Source: Cellulomonas uda (lineage in GTDB: Bacteria > Actinomycetota > Actinomycetes > Actinomycetales > Cellulomonadaceae). From it: a DNA stretch of 51,819 bases. The translations under genes were made by a program, and so were the position numbers. The notes under the pieces are model-generated. The model did not search any database and was not told the DNA's origin. It saw only the letters and a program-made list of their open reading frames with translations. Location of the stretch: assembly GCF_006538705.1 (NCBI RefSeq), contig NZ_BJLP01000028.1:1-51819 (forward strand), read 5' to 3'. Positions 32,101 through 41,196 of the stretch are shown in pieces; position 1 is the stretch's first letter, and each line of letters opens with the position of its first letter.

Positions 32101-34353
32101 ATGGAGCTGGGCGTCGACATCGCGAGCCTGAACGCCGTCGGCCTGCGCAACGTGCCGCCCACCCCGGCCAACTACGCGCAGCGCTCCGGCCGCGCGGGCC
32201 GTAGCGGGCAGCCCGCGCTCGTCGTGACGTACTGCGCGACCGGCAACGCGCACGACACCTACTACTTCCGCAACTCGCGCGACATGGTCGCGGGGTCGGT
32301 CGCGGCGCCCCGTCTCGACCTCGCGAACGAGGACCTGGTCCGCTCGCACGTACACGCGGTCTGGCTCGCGGAGACCGGCCAGTCGCTGAAGTCGCGCATC
32401 ACCGACATCGTCGACGCGTCGGGCGAGCAGCCGACGCTCGACGTGATCCCGCAGGTGTGGCGCGCGCTGACCGAGCCCGACGTCCAGCGCCGGGCGGCCG
32501 TGCGAGCCGACGCCGTGATCGACGAGCTGCGCAAGGCCTGGGACGATGCCGACCAGGTTCTGTGGTGGTACGACGGCTGGGTCGCAGACCAGGTGCGCGG
32601 CGCACCGACGGCGTTCGATGCCGCCCTGGAGCGCTGGCGCCTGCTGTACCGGACCGCCCTGGCGGAGTACCACGCGCAGTCCAAGCTGGCCGTGGACCCG
32701 CGGGCCCCACGGTTCGAGAAGGACGCCGCCTCACGCCGGGCGTGGGAGTCGAAGAACCAGCTCGCGCTGCTGCGCAATGAGGACTCCGAGCACGGCCAGA
32801 CGGACTTCTACTCCTACCGCTACTTCGCCTCCGAGGGCTTCCTGCCCGGGTACTCCTTCCCGCGTCTCCCGCTGGCCGCGTACATCCCCGGCGGTCGCGG
32901 GAAGCGCGACGGCGACTACCTGCAGCGTCCCCGGTTCCTGGCGATCAGCGAGTTCGGCCCCGGCTCGCTCATCTACCACGAGGGCGCCCGCTACGAGGTC
33001 GAGCGCGTGCAGCTCCCACGCTCGGCGGAGCAGGCCGGTCAGCCGGACACCGAGGAGGCACGCCGCTGCGAGGCGTGCGGCTACCACCACCCGATCTCCC
33101 AGGGTGCCGACGTGTGCGACTCGTGCGGGGTACAGCTCGGCCTGAAGACGTACAACCTGTTGCGCCTCCAGACCGTCTTCACGCGTCGCCGCGAGCGCAT
33201 CAGCAGCGACGAGGAGGAGCGCCGCCGCGCCGGCTTCGAGCTCGAGGTCTCCTACCGGTTCCACGACCACGGCGACCGGCCCGGGCGGGTCGACGCCGAG
33301 GCAGTCGCCGACGGTCACCCGGTCGCGCTGCTCACGTACGGTGACAGCGCGACGATCCGCGTGGCGAACGTCGGGCGGCGGCGACGCAAGGACCCGAACG
33401 ACCGTGGCTTCTTCCTCGACGGTGCGACGGGGCGGTGGGCACAGAAGAAGGACGCCGCCGACGCGACGGTGGACGCGGACGCGCTGCTCTCGCTGGAGGA
33501 CGCCAAGACGGTCCTGAAGGTCATCCCGTACGTCGAGGACCGGCGCAACATCCTGCTGCTGCGGCTCGCGCGGCCGCTCGACGACGCCGCGGCCACGACC
33601 CTGCGCTACGCGCTCGAGCGGGGCGCCGAAGCCGTCTTCCAGCTGGAGGACTCCGAGCTCGAGTCGCAGCGGCTGCCCGACCTCGACCACCGCGGCCGGA
33701 TGCTGTTCACGGAAGCCGCCGAGGGCGGCGCGGGCGCGCTGCGACGGTTGGTCAGCGAGCAGACGGCGCTGGCGAGCGTGGCGCGCAAGGCGCTCCAGAT
33801 CGCGCACTTCGACCCGGAGACGGGCGCCGACCTAGGGCACGCGCCCGACGCCGGCCCGGGTGCGGAGCGCTGCGAGCTCGCCTGCTACGAGTGCCTGCTG
33901 GCCTACGGCAACCAGCACGAGCACGCGTTCATCGACCGTCACCTCGTGCGCGACCTGCTGCTGGAGCTCGCGGGGGCCGAGGTGCGCACCGGCGCGGGCG
34001 GCCGGTCTCGCGCCGACCAGCGCGACTCGCTGTCGGCGCTCGCCGACTCGGGGTTGGAGCGGACGTTCGTGACGTGGCTCGACGAGCACTCCTACCGCCT
34101 GCCCGACCGTGCACAGGTCGACGTCACGGAGGCCAAGGCCCGTCCCGACCTCGTCTTCGACCTGCCGACCGGGCCGGTCGCCGTGTTCGTCGACGGACCG
34201 GTGCATGACGGCGAGGCCCAGCAGGCACGCGACCTCGACGCCCAGGAACGCCTGGAGGACCTCGGCTGGATGGTCATCCGCGTCCGGCACGACGACGCCT
34301 GGGAGGCCGTCGTCGGTCGCTACCCGTCCGTCTTCGGCACCACCCGCAACTGA
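29146..34353 (+). CDS. DEAD/DEAH helicase with DUF1998 and C-terminal PD-(D/E)XK nuclease
   Basis: A 1735-residue protein. The helicase has Walker A TGTGSGKS (Lys120), DELH (239-242), SATM (motif III), and motif VI QRSGRAGR (1012-1019), typical of Lhr/MrfA-like superfamily 2 helicases. Zinc ligands are visible: C466/C469, C576/C579, a ribbon C1308/C1311/C1324/C1327, and the DUF1998/MZB set C1576/C1580/C1583. The C-terminal 95 residues look like a Vsr/DUF559-type nuclease: Asp1668 in ARPDLVF, Asp1683 in VFVDG, His1687. DISARM splits helicase (DrmA) and DUF1998 (DrmB) over two genes; here they are one protein with a nuclease added. GTG start with GAGGAG upstream; the next gene begins 15 bases after its stop. 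Confidence 0.85.
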   Translation: MDVFRIRDRLIADYRSFTSGTVEVRDRRISEHVTKLLDGGEQWPDPWLSLNPSFETGGTVADLVAEGVLHPENARIFRVKKHADDPGSATLTLHRHQREAIEAARSGKSYTLTTGTGSGKSLAYIVPIVDAVLRERATAGGSPVPGVKAIVVYPMNALANSQTLELEKFLRYGYPAGQEPVAFARYTGQESEERRREILANPPDILLTNYVMLELVLTRPDERLHLIRAANGLRFLVLDELHTYRGRQGADVALLVRRLRDACASDNLQVIGTSATMASGGSVAEQKSTVADVATRLFGSEVTPDSVIGESLTRATSHGPTTDAELSGSLRSVGRFAGMSYAELAREPLARWVETTFGLDTEAESGRLIRRKPTTVSAAAAGLAERTGVDVAVAAAAIQSVLLVGSNARHPSTNRPLFAFRLHQFLSKGDTVYVSLEPEDERYITSTYQLRVPGDASKALLPLGFCRECGQEYLVVAKTAGGREAFVPRQDADASGGDAVTGYLYVSSDLPWPADPVLENRLPDHWLTTDPSGAIVVLDTKQKYLPSEVWIAPDGSTTAPGAGLRAWFVSTPFAFCMRCRVSYEQVRGNDYAKLATLDREGRSSAVTVVAASVVRSLKELSPGELPADARKLLTFVDNRQDASLQAGHFNDFVQISQLRGALYRALADEPDGLTHEVVSQRVTDALNLQMPDFAANPDARFSAKESAQRALRAVIEYRIYADLQRGWRITMPNLEQTGLLKVAYVDLPEIAATDEIWTGTHPRLRDAPAQLREELCAILLHEMRRVLAVDVDCLTPLGFEQIQRDSRQHLTGQWALPDDERVVAAGVVYPRGTTKRKGRDDLFVSGRSAFGRYLRRDAALGRDLSTDDAELVIRDMFRVLCDEGGLLTEADEVEGVPGYRLKASAIRWRAGDGTKGAEDPLRKSTDSEAVIRVNPFFVDLYQEVAAGLRGLHAMEHTAQVPGPQREEREHDFRDGTLPLLFCSPTMELGVDIASLNAVGLRNVPPTPANYAQRSGRAGRSGQPALVVTYCATGNAHDTYYFRNSRDMVAGSVAAPRLDLANEDLVRSHVHAVWLAETGQSLKSRITDIVDASGEQPTLDVIPQVWRALTEPDVQRRAAVRADAVIDELRKAWDDADQVLWWYDGWVADQVRGAPTAFDAALERWRLLYRTALAEYHAQSKLAVDPRAPRFEKDAASRRAWESKNQLALLRNEDSEHGQTDFYSYRYFASEGFLPGYSFPRLPLAAYIPGGRGKRDGDYLQRPRFLAISEFGPGSLIYHEGARYEVERVQLPRSAEQAGQPDTEEARRCEACGYHHPISQGADVCDSCGVQLGLKTYNLLRLQTVFTRRRERISSDEEERRRAGFELEVSYRFHDHGDRPGRVDAEAVADGHPVALLTYGDSATIRVANVGRRRRKDPNDRGFFLDGATGRWAQKKDAADATVDADALLSLEDAKTVLKVIPYVEDRRNILLLRLARPLDDAAATTLRYALERGAEAVFQLEDSELESQRLPDLDHRGRMLFTEAAEGGAGALRRLVSEQTALASVARKALQIAHFDPETGADLGHAPDAGPGAERCELACYECLLAYGNQHEHAFIDRHLVRDLLLELAGAEVRTGAGGRSRADQRDSLSALADSGLERTFVTWLDEHSYRLPDRAQVDVTEAKARPDLVFDLPTGPVAVFVDGPVHDGEAQQARDLDAQERLEDLGWMVIRVRHDDAWEAVVGRYPSVFGTTRN

Positions 34354-34368
34354 TCTGGAGCACACCCC

Positions 34369-37209
34369 ATGACCACGACGACGTACGCGCCCGGCTCCCT
34401 GGTGCGCGCCCGCGGACGCGAGTGGGTCGTGCTCCCCGACAGCGACCAGGAGTTCCTGCTGCTCCGGCCGCTCGGTGGCGGCAACGACGACGTCGCCGGC
34501 CTGCACACCGCGCTCGAACGGGTCGAGGACGCGACCTACCCGCTGCCAAGTTCGGACGACCTCGGTGACGCGACCAGCGCGGGACTGCTGCGCACCGCAC
34601 TCCAGCTCGGGTTCCGCTCGTCGGCCGGGCCGTTCCGCTCACTCGCCGGGATTGCCGTCGAGCCGCGCGCCTACCAGCTCGTCCCGCTCCTGATGGCCCT
34701 CAAGCAGGACACGGTCCGCATGCTCGTCGCAGACGACGTCGGCATCGGCAAGACCGTCGAGGCCGGCCTCATCGCAGCGGAGCTGCTCGCGCAGGGCGAC
34801 GCGAAGCGCCTCGCCGTGCTGTGCAGCCCCGCGCTGGCCGAGCAGTGGCAGGCCGAGCTCGCAAGCAAGTTCCACATCGACGCCGAGCTCGTGCTCACGT
34901 CGACCGTCCGTCGCCTCGAACGCGACCTGATGATGAACGAGTCGCTGTTCGACCGGTACCCGCACGTCGTCGTATCCACGGACTTCATCAAGTCCGACCG
35001 GCACCGGGCCGAGTTCCTCAACCACTGCCCCGACCTGGTGATCGTCGACGAGGCGCACACCGCCGTCTCCGACGAGTCGGCCGGGAGCGGCCGACAGCGC
35101 CACCGCCGCCACGAGCTGCTGGTCGACCTGGCGCGCGATCCGAAGCGACACCTGATCCTTGTCACGGCCACGCCGCACTCCGGCAAGGACGAGGGCTTCC
35201 GCAACCTCGTCGGCCTGCTCGACCCGGAGCTGGCGACGATCGACCTCGACCACCCGCGGGGGCGTGAGCGGCTCGCGCGTCACTTCGTTCAGCGCCGACG
35301 CGGCGACATCCGCCGCTACCTCGACGAGGACACGCAGTTCCCGTCGGACCGCGAGCTGCGCGAAGTCGCGTATGCGCTCAAGCCCGAGTACCGCGCGCTG
35401 TTCACCAAGGTGCTCGACTACGCGCGCGAGCAGGTCCGCAGCGCCGACGACGGGTCGGTGCGCCAGCGGGTCCGCTGGTGGTCGGTGCTCGCGCTCCTGC
35501 GCACGCTCGCCTCATCGCCCGCCGCGGCGGCCGCGACGCTGCGGATGCGTGCCGCGGCCGCCGAGGCTGCGGACATCGCGGAGGCCGATGCGCTCGGTCG
35601 GGCAAGCGTCCTGGACGCCGCGGACGACGAGGCCGTCGAGGCCGTCGACGTGACGCCCGGCGCGATGACGGAGGACACGGAGACCACGACGTCGTCGGAG
35701 CGGACCCGCCTGCGCGCGCTCGCCCAGACGGCGGAGTCGCTGCTCGGCCCGGCCGCGGACGCGAAGCTCGCGACCCTGATCAAGGAGGTCAAGGGCCTTC
35801 TCGCCGATGGCTTCGACCCGATCGTGTTCTGCCGGTTCATCGACACCGCCGACTACGTCGGCAAGCACCTGGCGGACGCGCTGAAGAAGACCGCGGAAGT
35901 CGCCGTCGTCACGGGCACGCTGCCACCCGCCGAGCGCCAGGAGCGGATCCGGACGCTCACCGCGACCGACGCCCGGCACGTCCTGGTCGCGACCGACTGC
36001 CTTTCGGAGGGCGTCAACCTGCAGGACGCTTTCCAGGCGGTCGTCCACTACGACCTCGCGTGGAACCCGACCCGCCACGAGCAGCGCGAGGGCCGCGTCG
36101 ACCGCTTCGGGCAGACCGCCCCGACGGTGCGGGCGGTCACGATCTACGGCAAGGACAACAGCATCGACGGCCTGGTGCTCGACATCCTCATCCGTCGCCA
36201 CCAGGCCATCAGCAAGGCCACCGGCGTCTCCGTGCCGGTCCCGAGCCAGTCGGACTCGCTCCTGGAGGCCCTCATGGAGGGCCTGGTGCTGCGCGGGGTC
36301 GACCACGAGCAGCTCGAGCTCGACCTGGGCCTGGCGGAAGCGGACCGGCGACTCGAGGTCGAGTGGCGCTCGGCGGCCGAGACGGAGAAGGCGTCGCGGA
36401 CCAAGTACGCGCAGGGCACTATCCACCCGGACGAGGTCGCGCAGGAGGTCGCAGAGGTCCGTGCGGCACTCGGCTCCCACGCGCAGATCGAGCCGTTCGT
36501 CGAGGAGTCTCTGCGCGCGCTCGGCGCGTCGGTGAGCCCGGCCACCGACGGGTTCGAGGCCGTGACCGACACCCTCGCGCCCGGTCTGCGCGACGCGCTC
36601 CCCGCGGGCTATGCCTCGCCGCTGCCGTTCCACCGGCACCTGCCGGTCCCTCGGCGGCACGCCTTGCTGACGCGCACGGACCCGAGCGTCGAGGCCGTCG
36701 CCCGGTACGTCCTCGACACCGCACTCGACCCGGCGACGACGAACCGTCGAGCACCCGCCCGCCGCGCAGGCGTCGTCCGCACGAGCCACGTCGATGCGCG
36801 GACCACGGCGCTCCTGCTGCGCTACCGGTTCCACCTCGACCTCCCGACGGCCGACGGCCCGCGCACCCTGATCGCCGAGGACTGCGAGGTGATCGCCTTC
36901 CGCGGGCAACCGGACAGCCCGCAGCTCCTCAGCCCGCAGGAGGTCGCCGACCTGCTGGCCGCGCCCGCCGAGGCAAACGTGCCCTCCGACCAGGCACGCG
37001 ATCTCGTCTCGGCTGCACTGACCAGGGTCAGTGCGCTCGGCGCCACGCTGGACGCCCGCGCGCAGGAGCGCGCCGGGCAGCTCTTGGAGAGCCACCGCCG
37101 GGTCCGAGCCGGGGCCGGCGCGGGTCGCCAGGGCCTGCGCGTGCGTGCGCAGACACCGGTCGACGTACTCGGCGTCTACCTGTACCTGCCGGTCGTGGGG
37201 AGCCGTTGA
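34369..37209 (+). CDS. drmD: DISARM DrmD-like SNF2 helicase
   Basis: A 946-residue SNF2/SWI2 ATPase. It opens with PGSLVRARGREWVVLP and EPRAYQLVPLLMALK, both typical of DrmD, the helicase that defines class 1 DISARM. Motifs: Walker A ADDVGIGKT (Lys128), DEAH (227-230), TATPHSGK, and motif VI REGRVDRFGQ (573-582). It probably translocates on DNA in concert with the upstream helicase. The upstream gene ends 15 bases before its ATG and its stop overlaps the methyltransferase start (TGATG), indicating strong translational coupling. Standalone DrmA, DrmB and DrmC are absent from this island. Confidence 0.85.
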   Translation: MTTTTYAPGSLVRARGREWVVLPDSDQEFLLLRPLGGGNDDVAGLHTALERVEDATYPLPSSDDLGDATSAGLLRTALQLGFRSSAGPFRSLAGIAVEPRAYQLVPLLMALKQDTVRMLVADDVGIGKTVEAGLIAAELLAQGDAKRLAVLCSPALAEQWQAELASKFHIDAELVLTSTVRRLERDLMMNESLFDRYPHVVVSTDFIKSDRHRAEFLNHCPDLVIVDEAHTAVSDESAGSGRQRHRRHELLVDLARDPKRHLILVTATPHSGKDEGFRNLVGLLDPELATIDLDHPRGRERLARHFVQRRRGDIRRYLDEDTQFPSDRELREVAYALKPEYRALFTKVLDYAREQVRSADDGSVRQRVRWWSVLALLRTLASSPAAAAATLRMRAAAAEAADIAEADALGRASVLDAADDEAVEAVDVTPGAMTEDTETTTSSERTRLRALAQTAESLLGPAADAKLATLIKEVKGLLADGFDPIVFCRFIDTADYVGKHLADALKKTAEVAVVTGTLPPAERQERIRTLTATDARHVLVATDCLSEGVNLQDAFQAVVHYDLAWNPTRHEQREGRVDRFGQTAPTVRAVTIYGKDNSIDGLVLDILIRRHQAISKATGVSVPVPSQSDSLLEALMEGLVLRGVDHEQLELDLGLAEADRRLEVEWRSAAETEKASRTKYAQGTIHPDEVAQEVAEVRAALGSHAQIEPFVEESLRALGASVSPATDGFEAVTDTLAPGLRDALPAGYASPLPFHRHLPVPRRHALLTRTDPSVEAVARYVLDTALDPATTNRRAPARRAGVVRTSHVDARTTALLLRYRFHLDLPTADGPRTLIAEDCEVIAFRGQPDSPQLLSPQEVADLLAAPAEANVPSDQARDLVSAALTRVSALGATLDARAQERAGQLLESHRRVRAGAGAGRQGLRVRAQTPVDVLGVYLYLPVVGSR

Positions 37210-40200
37210 TGGCCGGGGACCTGACCGCGGTGCGGTCTGTGGGGGCGTTGTTGCCGTCGGATCTGTTGTCGCGGGTGGCGGCGGGTGACGGTGACCTGGG
37301 TGGGTTCTCGGGTCGGGAGTACCACCTGGCGGCCGGGGAGTCTCCGCGTGAGGCGGCGAACCGGGCGTGGGCGTATCTGGTCGGAGTGTGGCCGTCGTTC
37401 CAGGACGCGCTGGCCCGCCTGCCGCAGGGCGACCCAGCCGTCGGGCTGACCCGCGAGCGGTGGTTGCAGGTGGTGTTCCGTGAGCTCGGCTACGGGCGCC
37501 TGCAGGCCACGCCCGCGGGCGGGATCAGCGCGGCGGGCAAGGCCTTCCCGGTGTCGCACGCCTGGGGCGCGGTGCCCATGCACCTGTTGGGTTGGGGTGT
37601 CGACCTGGACCACCGGACGAAGGGTGTACCGGGCGCGGCCGAGCGGGCCCCGCACGCGATGGTGCAGGAGCTGTTGAACCGCTCCGACGAGCACCTGTGG
37701 GCGGTGGTGTCCAACGGCCGGGTGCTGCGGCTGCTGCGTGACTCGACGTCGCTGTCGGCGCAGTCGTTCGTGGAGTTCGACCTGGAGGCGATCTTCACCG
37801 GGGAGCTGTTCGCCGATTTCGTGGTGCTGTTCTTGCTGCTGCATCAGTCCCGGGTCGAGGTGCTCACCGAGGGCGCCGGGCCGAGCGACTGCTGGCTGGA
37901 GCGGTGGCGTTCGACGGCGATCGTGTCGGGTGCGCGGGCGCTGTCGTTGCTGTCCGACGGGGTCCAGCGGGCGATCGCGGACCTGGGCACGGGGTTCTTG
38001 CGGGCGCCGCAGAACACCGGCCTGCGCGAGCGGTTGGCCGACGACTCGCTGCACCTGGCCGACTACCACCAGGCCCTGCTGCGGCTGGTCTACCGGCTGC
38101 TGTTCCTGTTCGTCGCCGAGGACCGCCAGGCCCTGCACCCGACCGACGCGAACCCCATCGCCCAAGCCCGGTACCGGGAGTACTTCTCCACGGCCCGGCT
38201 GCGCCGGCTCGCGCTCAAGCGCCTCGGCACCCGGCACGGCGACCTGTGGCAGGCGCAGCGGCTCGTCCTGTCCCGCCTTGGGCAGGACGACGGCTGCCCC
38301 GAGCTGGCCCTGCCCGGCCTAGGTGGTCTGTTCGACGACGACGGCACCGAGTTGTTCGCCGACGCCGAGCTGCCCAACGACGCGCTGCTGTCCGCCGTGC
38401 GGCACCTGTCGACGGTGCGCCCCAAGGGGCAGCCGCTGCGCACGGTCGACTACAAGAACCTCGGCGCGGAGGAGCTCGGCTCGATCTACGAGTCCTTGCT
38501 CGAGCTCGTGCCCCGCTACGACCGTGTCGAGCAGACGTTCACCCTGGAGAACCTGGCCGGCAACGACCGCAAGACCACCGGCTCGTACTACACGCCGTCC
38601 TCACTGATCGACCTCGTGCTCGACGAGACCCTGACCCCGCTGCTCGACGAGGCCGAACGTGCGGCCGACCCCGAGGCGGCGCTGCTCGCGATGAGCGTGT
38701 GCGACCCGGCGTGCGGCTCCGGGCACTTCCTGGTCGCTGCGGCCCGGCGCATCGCCGAGCGCCTGGCCGTGGTCCGTTCCGGTGAGATCGACCCGACGCC
38801 CTCCCACCTGCAGGACGCCCTGTACGACGTGGTCGGCTCCTGCATCTACGGCGTCGACCTCAACCCCCTGGCCGCCGAGCTCGCGAAGGTCTCCCTGTGG
38901 CTGGAGTCCATGCAGGCGGGCCGGCCGCTGTCGTTCCTCGACGCGCACATCAAGGTCGGCAACGCCCTGCTCGGCACCACGCCCGCTCTGCTCGCGAACG
39001 GCATCCCCGACGACGCGTTCACCGCCCTGGCCGGCGACGACAAGACATTCACGACCGCCCTGAAGAGGCGCAACAAGACCGAGCGCGAGGCTCCCACCGA
39101 CACCGGCTCCCTGTTCGACCTGGTCGACGTCGGCACCAGCACGATCGACCTGCGCGGCCGCCTCTCGACGGCCGTCGCCCCCGCCACCGGAACGCCCCGC
39201 CTGCGCGAGGTCCACGCCGCCCAACGCGCCTACGCCCAGTTCCAGGCCTCCCCGGACGTCGCCCGCGAACGCCTGCACGCCGACGCCTGGTGCGCCGCGT
39301 TCGTCCAGCCCAAGACCCCCGGCACCACCACCATCACCACCGGCGTCCTCGACTCGCTGCGCGACGGCACCGCACCCGACGACCTCGTGCGCACCGTCCA
39401 ACGCCTGGCCGCCCAGCACCAGTTCTTCCACTGGCACCTCGAGTTCCCCGACGTCTTCGACACGACCACCCCCACGGGCGACCACGGCTGGACCGGCGGC
39501 TTCACCGCCATGATCGGCAACCCGCCGTGGGAGCGGATCAAGCTGCAGGAGCAGGAGTTCTTCGCTCAGCGCGACGCCGCGATCGCGGGGGCCGCGAACG
39601 CCGCCGCGCGCAAGCGGCTGATCGCCGCGCTGACCGCGAGCAACCCCGGACTCGCCGACGAGTGGGCCGCCGCGAGTCGGGTCGCGGAGGGGATGAGCCA
39701 CTACCTACGCAAGTCGGGCCGGTACCCGCTGTGCGGCGTCGGTGACGTGAACACCTACAGCGTGTTCGCCGAGCTGTTCCGGTCGTCGATCGCCCACGAC
39801 GGGCGGATGGGCATCATCACGCCAACCGGCCTGGCGACCGATGCAACGACGTCGGCCTTCTTCGCCGACACGGTCTCGAATGGCCGACTCGCCGCGTTCT
39901 ACGACTTCGAGAACGAGGCGAAGATCTTCGACGGTGTGCACAACCAGTTCCGCTTCGCCGTGACATCCATCACCGGCGGCCGACGTTCACCCACAGCCAA
40001 CCTCGCGTTCTACACGCGGTACGTCACCGACGCGCTCTCGCGACGCTTCGCGATCACGGCGGATGAAGTTCTTGCACTCAACCCGAACACCGGGACGCTG
40101 CCGATCTTCCGCACGCGGCAGGACGCCGAGATCACGCTCGGCATCTACCGCCGTCACCCCGTGCTCGTGAACGACGCCACAGGCGAGAACCCGTGGGGAC

Positions 40201-41180
40201 TGCGGTTCGCGACGCTCTTCCACATGGCAAACGACTCGGGCCTGTTTGAGACCGCCGACGAACTGCGCGAGCGTGGTGCCGAGTTCGACGGGTGGGCGTG
40301 GGCGCTCGGTGCGCAGCGGTGGCTGCCGCTCTACGAGGCGAAGATGCTCTCGCACTATGACCACCGGTACTCGACGTACGCCGACGCCACCCAGGCCCAG
40401 CTCAACAAGGGCACCCTCCCGCGCCTGACCGACGCACAGCACGATGACCCCGACCTCGAGCCGCTCGCCCGCTACTGGGTCGCCGAGATGGACGTCGAGA
40501 CCGCCATCGCCAACCGCTGGGACCGCGACTGGTTCCTCGGCTGGCGCGACATCACCAACGCCAGCAACGAGCGCACCTTCGTCCCGAGCGTCCTACCTCG
40601 CTCGGCCGTTGGTCACAAGTTCCCGCTCACGTGGCCGACGACGCCCGATCAGGCGCCGCTTCTGCACGCTGTGTGGTCGAGCTACTGCTTCGATTACGTC
40701 GCCCGCCAGAAGCTCAGCGGCACCGGCATGACGTACTTCATCGTCAAGCAGCTTGCTGCACCCGCGCCCGATGACTTCGACCTCGTCGTGTCCGCCGTCA
40801 GCAGTGGGCCGCTCAGGTACTGGGTCGAGTCTCGGGTGTTGGAACTGGCGTACTCGTCTACCCGCCTGCGGCCGTATGCCGCCGACTTGAAGGATTCCGG
40901 AGGACCCTTCCGCTGGGACAACCAGCGCCGCGAGCGATTGCGCGCCGAGCTCGACGCCGCGATGTTTCTGCTCTACGGCCTCGCCCGCGACGAGGTCGAG
41001 CACGTCATGGACTCGTTCTTCGTCGTGCGCAAGTACGAGGAACGCGACCACGGCGAGTTCCGCACCAAGCGCCTGATCCTGGAGACGTACGACGCCATGA
41101 CCGCCGCCGCGGCCGCCGGCACCGTGTACACCAGCCCGCTCGACCCGCCCGCCGGCCACGGCCCGCGCCATGACCACTGA
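37209..41180 (+). CDS. Eco57I-type N6-adenine DNA methyltransferase
   Basis: A 1323-residue methyltransferase that would mark host DNA. The SAM-binding motif I is CDPACGSGHF (498-507) and the catalytic motif IV is NPPW (771-774), so the target is adenine N6. The N-terminal 450 residues (NRAWAYLVGVWPSFQDALAR at about 55-75) and the large C-terminal region after 800 probably include target recognition. Proteins of this type accompany DrmD in class 1 DISARM (DrmMI); PglX of BREX is a more distant alternative. The ATG overlaps the drmD stop. No nuclease motif is evident in its N-terminal part, so it is not clearly a type IIG enzyme. Codon use varies along its length. Confidence 0.85.
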   Translation: MAGDLTAVRSVGALLPSDLLSRVAAGDGDLGGFSGREYHLAAGESPREAANRAWAYLVGVWPSFQDALARLPQGDPAVGLTRERWLQVVFRELGYGRLQATPAGGISAAGKAFPVSHAWGAVPMHLLGWGVDLDHRTKGVPGAAERAPHAMVQELLNRSDEHLWAVVSNGRVLRLLRDSTSLSAQSFVEFDLEAIFTGELFADFVVLFLLLHQSRVEVLTEGAGPSDCWLERWRSTAIVSGARALSLLSDGVQRAIADLGTGFLRAPQNTGLRERLADDSLHLADYHQALLRLVYRLLFLFVAEDRQALHPTDANPIAQARYREYFSTARLRRLALKRLGTRHGDLWQAQRLVLSRLGQDDGCPELALPGLGGLFDDDGTELFADAELPNDALLSAVRHLSTVRPKGQPLRTVDYKNLGAEELGSIYESLLELVPRYDRVEQTFTLENLAGNDRKTTGSYYTPSSLIDLVLDETLTPLLDEAERAADPEAALLAMSVCDPACGSGHFLVAAARRIAERLAVVRSGEIDPTPSHLQDALYDVVGSCIYGVDLNPLAAELAKVSLWLESMQAGRPLSFLDAHIKVGNALLGTTPALLANGIPDDAFTALAGDDKTFTTALKRRNKTEREAPTDTGSLFDLVDVGTSTIDLRGRLSTAVAPATGTPRLREVHAAQRAYAQFQASPDVARERLHADAWCAAFVQPKTPGTTTITTGVLDSLRDGTAPDDLVRTVQRLAAQHQFFHWHLEFPDVFDTTTPTGDHGWTGGFTAMIGNPPWERIKLQEQEFFAQRDAAIAGAANAAARKRLIAALTASNPGLADEWAAASRVAEGMSHYLRKSGRYPLCGVGDVNTYSVFAELFRSSIAHDGRMGIITPTGLATDATTSAFFADTVSNGRLAAFYDFENEAKIFDGVHNQFRFAVTSITGGRRSPTANLAFYTRYVTDALSRRFAITADEVLALNPNTGTLPIFRTRQDAEITLGIYRRHPVLVNDATGENPWGLRFATLFHMANDSGLFETADELRERGAEFDGWAWALGAQRWLPLYEAKMLSHYDHRYSTYADATQAQLNKGTLPRLTDAQHDDPDLEPLARYWVAEMDVETAIANRWDRDWFLGWRDITNASNERTFVPSVLPRSAVGHKFPLTWPTTPDQAPLLHAVWSSYCFDYVARQKLSGTGMTYFIVKQLAAPAPDDFDLVVSAVSSGPLRYWVESRVLELAYSSTRLRPYAADLKDSGGPFRWDNQRRERLRAELDAAMFLLYGLARDEVEHVMDSFFVVRKYEERDHGEFRTKRLILETYDAMTAAAAAGTVYTSPLDPPAGHGPRHDH

Positions 41181-41196
41181 CGGAGGCTTCGTCACC

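Noticed and set aside
27301..32673. A 1790-codon open frame on the minus strand
   Set aside because: Only its last 532 codons (27301-28899) code for a recognisable protein. The rest is the antisense of the helicase gene, low-complexity and without motifs, as expected at this GC content.
35478..37208. N-terminal extension of the methyltransferase frame through the drmD gene
   Set aside because: The sequence is Arg/Gly/Pro-rich shadow of drmD; the ATG at 37209 overlaps the drmD stop and fits the family.
37209..41180. BREX system (PglX)
   Set aside because: No BrxA, BrxB, BrxC, PglZ or BrxL-like gene is nearby; the partners are DrmD and a DUF1998 helicase.
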